Assembly: GCA_015057055.1 (NCBI GenBank)
Contig: SVFE01000012.1
Coordinates: forward strand, 1 to 52,167
Reading direction: 5' to 3'
DNA: 52,167 nucleotides
Source of the DNA: Lachnospiraceae bacterium
Lineage (GTDB): Bacteria > Bacillota > Clostridia > Lachnospirales > Lachnospiraceae
A program made the position numbers and the translations under genes. This document shows, piece after piece, positions 20,145 to 28,245 of this stretch. A model generated the notes under the pieces. It was not told the DNA's origin, did no database searches, and was given only the letters and a program-made list of their open reading frames with translations. The stretch's first letter is position 1. Each line of letters begins with the position of its first letter.

Positions 20145-20191
20145 TGTGGTAGTGGCGCATCTTTTATGCAAGCACGAAAGACGCTCCCACA
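20145..20191 (-). promoter_or_regulatory. Probable L1 autoregulatory site in the rplK leader
   Basis: On the minus strand TGTGGGAGCGTC pairs with GATGC...TACCACA (20187-20191 with 20145-20149, and 20180-20184 with 20157-20161), leaving an asymmetric internal loop (GA opposite GCCACTA). The GUGGGAG and UACCAC strands match, from memory, those of helix 76 of 23S rRNA where L1 binds. It ends 8 bases before the rplK Shine-Dalgarno, so L1 binding could block rplK-rplA translation. A GAAATGC...GCATTTC hairpin (about 20219-20238) lies further upstream, after nusG. Confidence 0.68.
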
Positions 20192-20255
20192 CACGCCCGT
20201 ACATATTATATATGTGAATGAAATGCAGTTCGCATTTCACAAGCGCCGTTATAAA

Positions 20256-20942
20256 TTATAACAACTTCTTTACATCGGAGAATCCGATTTCTACCGGAGT
20301 CTCGCGGCCAAACATTTCCACGATAATCGTCGTGGTCTGCTTGTTTTCGTCAATGCGGCTAACCACTCCGACGGTATCTTTCCATGCGCCGTCTGTAATC
20401 ATGAGGGTATCGCCCACTTCGAAATCTGCCTTCGCAATTTTTTCTTTATCCAGTTTGCCAACTTCATCCTGTTCCAAAGGAACGGGTTTGCTTCCCGGTC
20501 CTACAAAACCGGTAACGCCGCGGGTGTTTCGAACAACATACCATGCGTCATTATCGTCCGCATCCATATGAATCAAAACATAGCCCGGAAGCACTTTCTT
20601 CTGTACGGTCTTTTTGCCGGTCTGACGGATTTCCGTTACATCCTGCATCGGAACACGCACTTCCAAAATCTTGCTTTCCAAATGACGGTTTTCAATCGCT
20701 TTTTCGATGTTGGCTTTTACCTTCTTTTCATAGCCGGAATACGTATGTACCACATACCATCCCATGCCTCGGCCACTCTTGTTATCACTTTGACCGATAT
20801 CAAAATCTTCCACTACGGCGGGTGCATCCTCGGAATCTGCAGTACGCACCGGCTTTAATACCTCGCGAACCTCTTCCTTCTCTTCCAGGATCTTCTTCAG
20901 TTCACCCATTCGTTTTACTTTAATTTTTTTCGAATCTGCCAT
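20256..20942 (-). CDS. nusG: Transcription antitermination factor NusG, with N-terminal extension
   Basis: NusG, 228 residues, about 55 longer than usual. The NGN domain starts at residue 60 (MGWYVVHTYSGYEKKVKANI) and continues through VLPGYVLIHMDADDNDAWYVVRNTRGVTGFVG. The C-terminal KOW domain has DTLMITDGAWKDTVGVV. Residues 1-59 form a charged, probably disordered extension. I keep the ATG at 20942 because AAGGAG precedes it (about 13 bases, a little far). The internal ATG at the NGN domain and the ATG at codon 12 have no ribosome site. NusG couples RNA polymerase with ribosome or Rho and affects pausing. It lies in the secE-nusG-rplK order typical of bacteria. Confidence 0.97.
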   Translation of the reverse strand: MADSKKIKVKRMGELKKILEEKEEVREVLKPVRTADSEDAPAVVEDFDIGQSDNKSGRGMGWYVVHTYSGYEKKVKANIEKAIENRHLESKILEVRVPMQDVTEIRQTGKKTVQKKVLPGYVLIHMDADDNDAWYVVRNTRGVTGFVGPGSKPVPLEQDEVGKLDKEKIAKADFEVGDTLMITDGAWKDTVGVVSRIDENKQTTTIIVEMFGRETPVEIGFSDVKKLL

Positions 20943-20996
20943 TTGAACTTCTATTCTCCTTTTTCAAAAGTATGATAAAAGACGTTTCCGGTAAAC

Positions 20997-21209
20997 TTAG
21001 AAAGTTGTGAGAATATTCACACCTTCAAGAATCACCATATCTATGAGCGCAATAAATGCTCCCAAAAGCACGGTAACCACCAGAACCACCGCAGTCTGCT
21101 TGGTAGCATCCTTCGAAGACGGCCAAGTGATTTTCTTGAATTCTTTTCTCAATCCTTTGAAAAAGCTGGGCTTCTTTTTCTTTTCGTTTGCGTTTGCTGT
21201 ATCTGCCAT
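20997..21209 (-). CDS. secE: Preprotein translocase subunit SecE
   Basis: SecE, 70 residues, the single-span stabilising subunit of SecYEG. The cytoplasmic start is rich in lysine (NEKKKKPSFFKGLRKEFKKITWPS). The conserved amphipathic segment FKKITWPSSKDATKQT precedes one membrane helix (TAVVLVVTVLLGAFIALIDM). The start ATG at 21209 follows a GGAGGTAGAG site. It lies between rpmG (43 bp) and nusG (54 bp). Confidence 0.97.
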   Translation of the reverse strand: MADTANANEKKKKPSFFKGLRKEFKKITWPSSKDATKQTAVVLVVTVLLGAFIALIDMVILEGVNILTTF

Positions 21210-21252
21210 TACTCTACCTCCGAATATCCCAAGTAGGGCACTTCACTGCGAC

Positions 21253-21402
21253 TTATTTTGTTTCTTTGTGTAAAGTATGAGCCTTACAGAATCTGCAATA
21301 TTTCTTTGTTTCCATTCTGTCAGGATGATTCTTCTTATCCTTTGTTGTATCATAGTTACGCTGTTTGCATTCTGTACATGCCAATGTAATTCTTGTACGC
21401 AT
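21253..21402 (-). CDS. rpmG: 50S ribosomal protein L33
   Basis: A 49-residue protein beginning [21 protein letters not shown] and ending LHKETK, with start ATG 21402 after GGAGGTAGAGAT. It has the zinc-binding type of L33: cysteines in CTEC near residue 9-12 and CRFC near 36-39. It is the first gene of the rpmG-secE-nusG set and has its own promoter at 21490-21518. A different, longer frame across the same bases encodes nothing recognisable. Confidence 0.97.
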   Translation of the reverse strand: MRTRITLACTECKQRNYDTTKDKKNHPDRMETKKYCRFCKAHTLHKETK

Positions 21403-21489
21403 ATCTCTACCTCCAAGTATTTCCTTTGCTTACTTTTTAAACATTCATTTAAAGCACAAAAAAAAGAGTTAATTCTCTCTCGCTGAATT

Positions 21490-21518
21490 AGAATACCATA
21501 GCTTTTCTTCCCCGTCAA
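21490..21518 (-). promoter_or_regulatory. Predicted promoter of rpmG-secE-nusG
   Basis: TTGACG (21513-21518), 17-bp spacer and TATTCT (21490-21495) on the minus strand, about 88 bp before rpmG. The 327-bp region 21403-21729 holds only this and the divergent promoter at 21558-21586. Confidence 0.82.
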
Positions 21519-21557
21519 TTACTTTTTTAATTTTTATTAATCTTTTTCACAAAAACG

Positions 21558-21586
21558 TTGATTTTTCGCTATTTTTGTGATACTAT
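21558..21586 (+). promoter_or_regulatory. Predicted promoter of the FliD-like gene
   Basis: TTGATT (21558-21563), 17-bp spacer and TACTAT (21581-21586) on the plus strand, about 144 bp before the start at 21730. It looks like a vegetative promoter; no sigma-28 motif was found here. Confidence 0.6.
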
Positions 21587-21729
21587 ACAGTTAAGAAATT
21601 GTCTTTTTTCCTATATATATGTTACAGGAAGCGGACATTTCAGACAACAATCAATTTCAAGACCATGCCCCGGCAGGATTCAAGGATGAATCATTTTGCC
21701 GCACTATCAGGGAAGAGAGGAGGGCGCTT

Positions 21730-23028
21730 ATGGCATTTCACAATTCTATTCTAAGTAATGTATACAACTATTATCAGGCTGACTTATCGCCCAAATCAAC
21801 ATCCCGGTTTGATGCGCATAAGCGGGCTGATCTTCGAAGTATCTATCATTCCATCCGAAATATTGATAAAGAATCTCCCGTCTACTTGATCGACCGTTCG
21901 GCCGATTTGGAAAAGTACGTGGTTCATATGAAAGAAAATGCAATCCAATTCCGGAATGTTATGGATTCCCTCGGATACGAGGACGAGGAAACGCTGTTTT
22001 CCAAAAAGACAATCGTCTCCTCTCATCCGGACATTGCTACGGTGGAATACACCGGCAAGGAACAGGTGGCCGAAGACTTCGCGCCCATTGAACTGGAAGT
22101 CAGTTCTCTGGCATCTCCGCAGGTAAATCAGGGTTCCTTCCTTCCTTCTTTTGAAAGTGCCGGTTTGGAAGGGGATTATTCCTTCGACATCACCACCGGT
22201 GATTCCAATTATGAATTGCAGTTTTCCATTGCGGAAGGTGATACCAATTACGAAATCCAATCCCGATTGGCCAGATTGATTTCCGGTTCCGGAATCGGTC
22301 TGAATGCAAATGTAATTCAGGACGATACCAAATCCGCGCTTGTGGTTTCTTCCGTTTCCACCGGCTCTTCACCGGACAGACAACCGCTCTTTAACATCAG
22401 TGATGAAGATACCTCCCACAAGCAGGGTATGGTAGATTATCTCGGTATCCGGGACATCACCCAAATGCCGGAATGGACTACTTATACGATTAATGGAAAC
22501 GCCGGAAGTTCTCCGGACAATCATCTTATTGCAGGACGGAATTTGCAGGTTACACTTAATGCGCTGCCTTCCGAGCCCATTACCATTTCCGCGCGCCCCG
22601 ATATGGAATCCGTTAAAGAAAATATTACCGCATTCCAGCGTTCCTATAATACTTTTATCCAAGCTGCATCCGAATATCTGCACAAGCAGCCGCGTACCGG
22701 GCTCCTCATCGGCAGTATGCGAAAGATGACGGACAGTTATCTGCCCGGTATGAAGGAACTGGGAATTTCCCAGGACGCCGCAGGAATGCTACAGGTATCT
22801 GATGAAACCCTGACCTCGGCCATCAAAAACGGAAATGCGGATACCGCACTTCCCGCCCTTCGCAGTTATGCCAAGGCATCCCTTCATCGGATTTCCCAGG
22901 TACAGCTAAATCCCATGGATTATGTGGATAAACGTATGGTGGCGTATAAAAATCCTTATAAGAAACATTTCGCCAATCCCTACACCACCAGCGCATACAG
23001 CGGAATGCTGTTTAACAGTTACATGTAA
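21730..23028 (+). CDS. FliD-like (flagellar hook-associated protein 2-like) paralogue
   Basis: A 432-residue protein with start ATG 21730, 5 bases after AGGAGGG; the open frame extends upstream to 21619 but without a ribosome site. The middle part resembles FliD C-terminal domains: WTTYTINGNAGSSPDNHLIAGR, LQVTLNALPSEPITIS, then MESVKENITAFQRSYNTFIQ and GISQDAAGMLQVSDETLTSAI. It lacks the normal FliD start (GLDTESIISA seen in the true fliD at 38394) and ends in a Tyr/Asn-rich tail (YKNPYKKHFANPYTTSAYSG). It may cap a different filament, act in surface attachment, or be a flagellar-associated protein. It is followed by a strong terminator and stands apart from the flagellar operons. Confidence 0.68.
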   Translation: MAFHNSILSNVYNYYQADLSPKSTSRFDAHKRADLRSIYHSIRNIDKESPVYLIDRSADLEKYVVHMKENAIQFRNVMDSLGYEDEETLFSKKTIVSSHPDIATVEYTGKEQVAEDFAPIELEVSSLASPQVNQGSFLPSFESAGLEGDYSFDITTGDSNYELQFSIAEGDTNYEIQSRLARLISGSGIGLNANVIQDDTKSALVVSSVSTGSSPDRQPLFNISDEDTSHKQGMVDYLGIRDITQMPEWTTYTINGNAGSSPDNHLIAGRNLQVTLNALPSEPITISARPDMESVKENITAFQRSYNTFIQAASEYLHKQPRTGLLIGSMRKMTDSYLPGMKELGISQDAAGMLQVSDETLTSAIKNGNADTALPALRSYAKASLHRISQVQLNPMDYVDKRMVAYKNPYKKHFANPYTTSAYSGMLFNSYM

Positions 23029-23077
23029 GGATCGCGCGAACAAACTGGGCGCCAATCATAAAGCAACAAAAAATAAG

Positions 23078-23110
23078 GCCGGACGTGCATCAGCACATCC
23101 GGCTTTTTTT
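23078..23110. terminator. Bidirectional intrinsic terminator
   Basis: An 11-bp stem, GCCGGACGTGC (23078-23088) with GCACATCCGGC (23093-23103), has a 4-nt loop and seven T on the plus strand. On the minus strand TTATTTTTT follows. It serves the converging FliD-like gene and the 23122-23493 gene. Confidence 0.92.
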
Positions 23111-23121
23111 CATCTCGAAAC

Positions 23122-23493
23122 CTACGCCATGGCGTTCATAAACTGCTCCAAAAATGGAAGCATATATTTTTCAATACATTCTGCGATTCCGGCGTCTTCC
23201 TTTGCCATAAAACTCTTGCTGAGTTTCTCAACACCTTCTTCCAAAGAAGAAACATCAATCTTCGTCTTCTCCGGGTCTACAGAAGAAACCGTACCGTTAT
23301 AAGCTTCAATAACCCAATTCAAACCGTCAATATTCATGCGCAAATACTCATCCGTATCTTCCTTGCGTTCTCCCTTTAATTCCTCGGTCACCTGAGATAA
23401 CCCTCTTTGTAAATTGGGAATATATTCTTTTAAACTTTCGATTGTCTCTTTTTGTAATTCTGCAATTTCTTCCATATTATATTCCTGTCCCAT
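23122..23493 (-). CDS. Small helical protein of unknown function with a sigma-28 promoter
   Basis: A 123-residue acidic protein starting MGQEYNMEEIAELQKETIES, with GGAGG correctly placed before the ATG. I do not recognise a family. It is predicted all-helical and partly coiled coil (EEIAELQKETIESLKEYIPN, LEEGVEKLSKSFM), with no signal peptide, membrane segment or cysteine. The size and composition resemble flagellar export chaperones of the FliS/FliT/FlgN kind. A near-perfect sigma-28 promoter (23576-23603) lies upstream, so it is probably expressed with late flagellar genes. It shares a bidirectional terminator with the FliD-like gene. A chaperone for that FliD-like protein, or for another late filament protein, is a guess from position and size. 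Confidence 0.8.
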   Translation of the reverse strand: MGQEYNMEEIAELQKETIESLKEYIPNLQRGLSQVTEELKGERKEDTDEYLRMNIDGLNWVIEAYNGTVSSVDPEKTKIDVSSLEEGVEKLSKSFMAKEDAGIAECIEKYMLPFLEQFMNAMA

Positions 23494-23575
23494 GGTAACC
23501 TCCGTTTCAAATTGTTATTGTTATAGCCTTTTAACAATCACATTACATCCCTGTAATCCAAACACTATATCCTAT

Positions 23576-23603
23576 ATATCGGCATGTCTTCCGAAAAACT
23601 TTA
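23576..23603 (-). promoter_or_regulatory. Sigma-28 (SigD/FliA-type) promoter of the 23122-23493 gene
   Basis: On the minus strand TAAA (23600-23603), a 16-bp spacer and GCCGATAT (23576-23583) match the sigma-28 consensus. The start codon lies about 83 bp downstream. Confidence 0.86.
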
Positions 23604-23642
23604 CAGCCAATTTACATTTTCCTGCCGTCTGCCTTATTCCTC

Positions 23643-24608
23643 TCAGGAAGCAAGAATTTCATTGCATTTATCCAGCATTTTTGCCGGAATTTCATCGCCG
23701 TACACCGCTGCCAAAATCGGCTTCGTCTCTTGCAGGGCATTGACAAACCAGATTCTTGCTTCCGGATAATCTCCCCGGTCGAAATAAAACTGTCCCACTT
23801 CATTACACATTTCGGAACAAGGTGAGATGACCAGATTTTTTAGTGCCCATTTAAAAAATTCTTCTGGACAATTTTTCAATCGCCAAATTCTTGCCATCAC
23901 ACAATAACAGTAATCCAACTCTTCCGGACTGCGGCGAGAGTCCATCGCCATTTGGAAAAAGCCGTCCTCTGCTGCCAAAAAATCCTCGGTTTCGCCGGCA
24001 ATAAATAATTCCCGGGCATACATGGTGAGCAGCTTTCCGGATAACCTGCATCCCTGTTCAATCTGTTTTCGAAAGACCCGCAAATCCCGTCCGGCATGAT
24101 TGCTCTCCGGCATATGTAAAATCTCAATATCACTGTCATACACCACCGGATTAAGGTTCACAGATTCGTGAATTGCATCAATCCAGGTAAAGGAACGCAA
24201 TCGACGGAACAATTTCGGTCGGTATTCCTTGTCAAAATTTTCCGTAGTAGCATATTCCTTGGTGTTCACATACCACATTTGTACGATTTCCACCTCCGGA
24301 AGAAGGGCCTCTTTCAAAGCCCGAAAACGCGCCTTGTTTTTTTCATCCAACACTTCATCCGCATCCGCCGAATAAATATACTCCATCGTCGCCTTGGAAA
24401 AGGCAAAATTCCGTGCATCCGCAAAGTCATCAATCCACTGATAATCGTATACCTTATCCGTGTACTCCGCAGCAATCTTTTTCGTATCATCCGTGGAACC
24501 GGTATCCACAATAATAATTTCCTCAAAAAGCCCTTCTAACGAATCCAGACATCTGCGCAAAACCTTCTCTTCATTTTTTACAATCATGCAAAGACTCATC
24601 GTTATCAT
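23643..24608 (-). CDS. Family 2 glycosyltransferase with C-terminal helical repeats
   Basis: A 321-residue GT-A enzyme beginning MITMSLCMIVKNEEKVLRRC. The nucleotide-binding strand has IIIVDTGSTDDTKKIA (about residues 31-46) and the metal-binding SADADE motif is near residue 80. WIDDFADARNFAFSKA and FTWIDAIHESV match the subgroup often fused to TPR repeats. The C-terminal third is helical (FFQMAMDSRR, FYFDRGDYPEARIWF) and TPR-like. The sugar and acceptor are unknown. It lies 24 bp after the O-antigen-ligase-like gene, so both probably share one transcript. Flagellin or cell-surface glycan modification is inferred from the neighbours. Confidence 0.9.
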   Translation of the reverse strand: MITMSLCMIVKNEEKVLRRCLDSLEGLFEEIIIVDTGSTDDTKKIAAEYTDKVYDYQWIDDFADARNFAFSKATMEYIYSADADEVLDEKNKARFRALKEALLPEVEIVQMWYVNTKEYATTENFDKEYRPKLFRRLRSFTWIDAIHESVNLNPVVYDSDIEILHMPESNHAGRDLRVFRKQIEQGCRLSGKLLTMYARELFIAGETEDFLAAEDGFFQMAMDSRRSPEELDYCYCVMARIWRLKNCPEEFFKWALKNLVISPCSEMCNEVGQFYFDRGDYPEARIWFVNALQETKPILAAVYGDEIPAKMLDKCNEILAS

Positions 24609-24632
24609 AACCGCACCCCCGTTTTGCTCTGT

Positions 24633-26273
24633 TTATGCCTTCTTCCCACTTTGTTCCTGCGTTGTATGACGCACAATCATCTCACCGATTCCCATCATGA
24701 TAAAAACTATGGGTGTGCAGATACACTGCTGGTAACAGAAGAAATTGTGTCCCATATAAGCCAGTGTCGCTGCCAAAAAAGGAATTACCGCAGGTTCTGT
24801 TTTTCCTATTTTACCCATGCGGATAATCACCGTCACAAAAATTCCGATATAAGAAGCCACGCCCAAAACACCTTGCGTAACCAACATATTCAGCCATTCA
24901 TTGTGGGCACAGGCCAACTGAAGCCCCTGCCAGTAGGTATAGACCTCTTCAAAGCAATATTTATCCATACTGCAGGCAAAGCAATCTGGGCCCGCTCCCA
25001 CCAATACATCCTTCAGGGAAGCATTTTTAAATGCCTCTATCGCCATCCTCCAGTTAAATCCTCTGTGGTTTCCCCACTGGTCATCAAAGCGGAAAAAGGA
25101 GATTTCGCTGACTTTTTGCAAAATTCCTGTTGGCGCAGCGTCTTCCTTAGATACCAGAATAATCAAAAGAAGCACCAGCCACACGGCAAGAACAGCCGCC
25201 CACACCATAACGCTCCGTAAAAACACAAACTTTCTTACAGAAAACTCTTTATTCACTTTACACACATAACGATACACACCGTACAACACAGCCACCGCCA
25301 CAAGCAAAAACAGCATCAGTCCGCTTCCGGTTACAAAGGCTGTAATTGCTTCATCTCCGGTAATCAGAGTAATCTGTTTTTCCGGGAAAAGCAATCTGCA
25401 GATTCCGATAACTCGAAAAGATGCAAGGCCGATTAACACCGCTTCCAAAAAACGGCCAAAGGTCTGATTGGACTCCAGCGCAAACCAAAAGAAGGCCATT
25501 AGAATCAGGATAAAGGCAACGTATGCACTATCGCTGTTGGTGGTGGCCAACATTCCGTACCCCAGCGCCAAAAAGATTCCTGCAAAAATCCTTGCCCATT
25601 TTTTCTCATCATAACAGTAATAGAACATTCCTATCGGGAAAATCAAAACCGCATAACTGGAAAACCAGGTGGTCTGTCCCAGCGTGGATACAAATTTTTC
25701 GATATATTCCGGTCCGAGATCGATATACATTCCCAGGGGATCAATCAAAAATCTCTGCCAGATTCCAAGTTGATATGTAATCGCGGCGGTACCCAGCGCA
25801 AACAGAAGGGTCGTGGGGCTCCAACGCCAAAAACGCGAAACCAGAAAATAAATAATGACAAAGGCAAACTGGGACATCATTCCCATATACCAACCGTCGT
25901 ATCCATAAAATGCAGTTTCTTTGTATTCGCTCAGTACAAAAGAGAAGTAGCTGAACACAAAAAATCCAACCGCAAACCAATCCGGATAGGAAAAGGTTCT
26001 GGCGATGATTGCAAAATTCATTTCCTTCCTTCGGGCTGCCAGCCAGGCCACCACGGTAAATAACATCGCCACCAGAAAGAACACGCTGACATACTTAAAA
26101 AAATGATATTTGGCATCTCCCATGTTGAAATATTTATTTTCATAATAGAGCGGATAAATGCAAAGCATACAGAACACATACATGCTGCACATAACACTTA
26201 AAATATAATCTGTAGTCTGCATTCCTGCCGATTCTTTGCTCTTATTTTTTTTCTTTTTTGCGTAATTTGCCAT
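24633..26273 (-). CDS. O-antigen ligase/polymerase-like membrane protein
   Basis: A 546-residue integral membrane protein starting at ATG 26273 (MANYAKKKKNKSKES), 6-7 bases after GGAGGT. About 11-13 hydrophobic segments are visible, from YILSVMCSMYVFCMLCIYPL to PIVFIMMGIGEMIV. The Wzy_C-type region has NWRMAIEAFKNASLKDVLVGAGPDCF and the typical ACAHNEWLNMLVTQGVLG motif in its long loop (about residues 415-475). The N-terminal 20 residues are strongly basic. Such proteins polymerise or transfer lipid-linked glycans outside the membrane. It heads a two-gene unit with the GT2 gene. Whether the acceptor is a cell-wall polymer or a protein cannot be told. Confidence 0.85.
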   Translation of the reverse strand: MANYAKKKKNKSKESAGMQTTDYILSVMCSMYVFCMLCIYPLYYENKYFNMGDAKYHFFKYVSVFFLVAMLFTVVAWLAARRKEMNFAIIARTFSYPDWFAVGFFVFSYFSFVLSEYKETAFYGYDGWYMGMMSQFAFVIIYFLVSRFWRWSPTTLLFALGTAAITYQLGIWQRFLIDPLGMYIDLGPEYIEKFVSTLGQTTWFSSYAVLIFPIGMFYYCYDEKKWARIFAGIFLALGYGMLATTNSDSAYVAFILILMAFFWFALESNQTFGRFLEAVLIGLASFRVIGICRLLFPEKQITLITGDEAITAFVTGSGLMLFLLVAVAVLYGVYRYVCKVNKEFSVRKFVFLRSVMVWAAVLAVWLVLLLIILVSKEDAAPTGILQKVSEISFFRFDDQWGNHRGFNWRMAIEAFKNASLKDVLVGAGPDCFACSMDKYCFEEVYTYWQGLQLACAHNEWLNMLVTQGVLGVASYIGIFVTVIIRMGKIGKTEPAVIPFLAATLAYMGHNFFCYQQCICTPIVFIMMGIGEMIVRHTTQEQSGKKA

Positions 26274-26402
26274 CTCCAACCTCCAAGGCAACAATATCCA
26301 CTATCAATATAGCACATATTGAACAGGAACGCACGATTTCTTTTTCCATAACAACACATTTCATGGTACAATAAATATATGAATTTTTACCAAGGAGGCA
26401 CC
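26274..26402. promoter_or_regulatory. Divergent promoter region between O-antigen-ligase-like and GT2 genes
   Basis: TACAAT at 26367-26372 on the plus strand is a plausible -10 for the downstream GT2 gene, with a poor -35 (TTCCAT, 17 bp upstream). On the minus strand TATATT-like sequence near 26309-26314 could serve the other gene. Neither is strong. Confidence 0.3.
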
Positions 26403-27506
26403 ATGATCCACATCTCCGTATGCATTATCATGAAAAACGAAGAAAAGCACATCGGCAATTGTCTGGAAGCATTATCCAGGCATGGTTTCGGAAAAAAGAA
26501 TCACAACCGCTACGGCGAAATTGTTGTGGTAGATACCGGCTCCGAAGACAGAAGCGTGGAAATCGCCCGGGAATACACCGACTCCATCCATTTCTTTGCT
26601 TGGATCAACGATTTTTCCGCGGCCAAGAATTTTGCCATTTCCAAGGCAACCGGCGATTATGTCTTAATCATTGATGCCGATGAATATTTGGAATCCGCCG
26701 ACATGGAACAGATACAGTCTCTGCTTGTCGCCCACCCTCACAGCATCGGCATGCTCCTTCGTTCCAATTACGTGGAAGAAGACGGCATCCGCAGCATCCA
26801 TGACGACCGGGTAGAACGGCTTTTTTCCCGCAGGGATTATCACTATCAGTATCCGATTCACGAACAGGTGGTACCGATTCAAAAGGAGCCTCCCGAAAAA
26901 ACGGCTTCCTTAGCCTGCTATCCGATTCCGCTGCACATCATGCATTACGGCTACCTTCTTCCCAAGGAAGACCTTGATGCAAAAGCGCGCCGAAATAACG
27001 ATATTCTTTTTGAGGAAATTAAAAAACGCCCGGAGGACCCCTATCTCTATTTTCAAATCGGTCAGAGCTTCATGCTGATGCGTGATCTTGCATCCGCGTA
27101 TGAATGGTACAAAAAAGGATTGGCCTACGATGTGAATCCGCAGTTGGAATATGTGCAGATGATGGTAATCGGCTACGGCGAATGTATGCTTAACATAGGA
27201 CTGGAAAAGGAAGCTTTGTCCCTTGCTTCCGTATACGACGACTTCTCCTTTACACCGGAATTTGTCTTTCTTATGGGACAAATCTACTTAAATAACAACA
27301 TGTATATGCAGGCCTACGGCGAATTCCTCAAATGCCTTACCATGAAAGAAAACCGAACCCAAGGCGTAACTTCCTTCTTCTCCTATCATAATATCGGCGT
27401 GATTAACGAAATTCTGGGGAACACAGAAGGGGCAATTACCTTTTATAAAAAAGCAGGGGACTATCCCCGCTCCGTGGAACGCCTAAAGGAACTGGGCGCG
27501 TTGTAA
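26403..27506 (+). CDS. Family 2 glycosyltransferase with TPR repeats
   Basis: A 367-residue protein starting at ATG 26403 (MIHISVCIIMKNEEKHIGNC), just after AAGGAGG. The GT-A part (about residues 1-200) has IVVVDTGSEDRSVEIA, WINDFSAAKNFAISKATGD and the metal-site IIDADEYLES. RRDYHYQYPIHEQVVPI is characteristic of this subgroup. TPR-like helices follow (PYLYFQIGQSFMLMRDLASA, FMGQIYLNNN region, then SFFSYHNIGVINEILGNTEG). It is the closest relative in the window of the first half of the 940-residue fusion at 29019. A substrate cannot be assigned. A terminator follows at 27541. Confidence 0.92.
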   Translation: MIHISVCIIMKNEEKHIGNCLEALSRHGFGKKNHNRYGEIVVVDTGSEDRSVEIAREYTDSIHFFAWINDFSAAKNFAISKATGDYVLIIDADEYLESADMEQIQSLLVAHPHSIGMLLRSNYVEEDGIRSIHDDRVERLFSRRDYHYQYPIHEQVVPIQKEPPEKTASLACYPIPLHIMHYGYLLPKEDLDAKARRNNDILFEEIKKRPEDPYLYFQIGQSFMLMRDLASAYEWYKKGLAYDVNPQLEYVQMMVIGYGECMLNIGLEKEALSLASVYDDFSFTPEFVFLMGQIYLNNNMYMQAYGEFLKCLTMKENRTQGVTSFFSYHNIGVINEILGNTEGAITFYKKAGDYPRSVERLKELGAL

Positions 27507-27540
27507 TATCCGCTTTTGCTAAACATTCAACCATAAATAA

Positions 27541-27565
27541 AAAGGAACCACACGGTTCCTTTTTC
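27541..27565. terminator. Bidirectional intrinsic terminator
   Basis: A 9-bp stem, AAAGGAACC (27541-27549) with GGTTCCTTT (27554-27562), has a 4-nt ACAC loop and continues with T. It separates two converging glycosyltransferase genes. Confidence 0.85.
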
Positions 27566-27567
27566 AT

Positions 27568-28245
27568 TTAATAAAAATAATTTTTTCCCAAATATTCTTC
27601 TTTAAAAATCTGTCGATACTTATCGTAATACCACAAATTCAGCACCCCGTCCTCATGAATACACCAGGGTTTCTTCTGCTCCGGAACAACAATACGAAAT
27701 CCTTTTTTCCGAAATTCAAAGCATTGGGAAATATCATAAAAATCCCAGCCATCAAACAAATCTTCCCGCCACAAGATATCCTCTTTGGTAACCATCATCA
27801 GACCGTCAACCGCTTCCACTTCCGTCATTCCGTCTTCTTTGCAATATTCGTATCCGTTGAAATCAACGTTTTGACTGTCCAGCGCATACAAATTACCAAC
27901 CCGTGCACCGTGCCACATGATTGCGTCCGAGGGCAGGGACGGACTGCCCACCATTCCAATCATTCCGATTTTCCAATTTTGCTTAAACACCGTTAATATA
28001 TCATTTAGAAAATTCGTGTTTATGATAAAAACGTCCTGATGCATATAAATTTTGTACTTTGCATCGGTTAAAGTCATCCCATAATTATATCCGGCCGCCA
28101 TACACTTGGCACCACGAATCGGAAGAATCTCCACCGTATATCCGTCCGGTACTTTTAAACGTTGAATGTACATCTGACATTCATCAAAATACTGTTCATT
28201 ATTAACACAGATAATGAAACAGAATTTTCGTTTGTTTTTTCCCAT
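27568..28245 (-). CDS. StrF-like family 2 glycosyltransferase
   Basis: A 225-residue protein beginning MGKNKRKFCFIICVNNEQYF. The pattern CVNNEQYFDECQMYI, GAKCMAAGYNYGM, KYKIYMHQDVFI and the later VEAVDGLMMVTKED with FDGWDFYDISQCFEFRKKG matches the Glyco_tranf_2_5/StrF-like domain. In that family the HQD motif stands in the place of the metal-binding DxD. It starts with TAAATG immediately after the stop of the 28246-28911 gene, indicating translational coupling. The acceptor is unknown. Located between two large GTs, it is probably part of the same glycan pathway. Confidence 0.85.
   Translation of the reverse strand: MGKNKRKFCFIICVNNEQYFDECQMYIQRLKVPDGYTVEILPIRGAKCMAAGYNYGMTLTDAKYKIYMHQDVFIINTNFLNDILTVFKQNWKIGMIGMVGSPSLPSDAIMWHGARVGNLYALDSQNVDFNGYEYCKEDGMTEVEAVDGLMMVTKEDILWREDLFDGWDFYDISQCFEFRKKGFRIVVPEQKKPWCIHEDGVLNLWYYDKYRQIFKEEYLGKNYFY

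Noticed and set aside
20256-20765. Short NusG starting at the NGN-domain methionine
   Set aside because: No ribosome site precedes it, while AAGGAG precedes the longer start at 20942.
21243-21518. 91-codon minus-strand frame over the L33 gene
   Set aside because: It crosses the promoter and L33 in another frame; L33 (21253-21402) explains the region.
21403-21729. tRNA-Trp before rpmG-secE, seen in some Firmicutes
   Set aside because: No cloverleaf or CCA end is visible in this interval.
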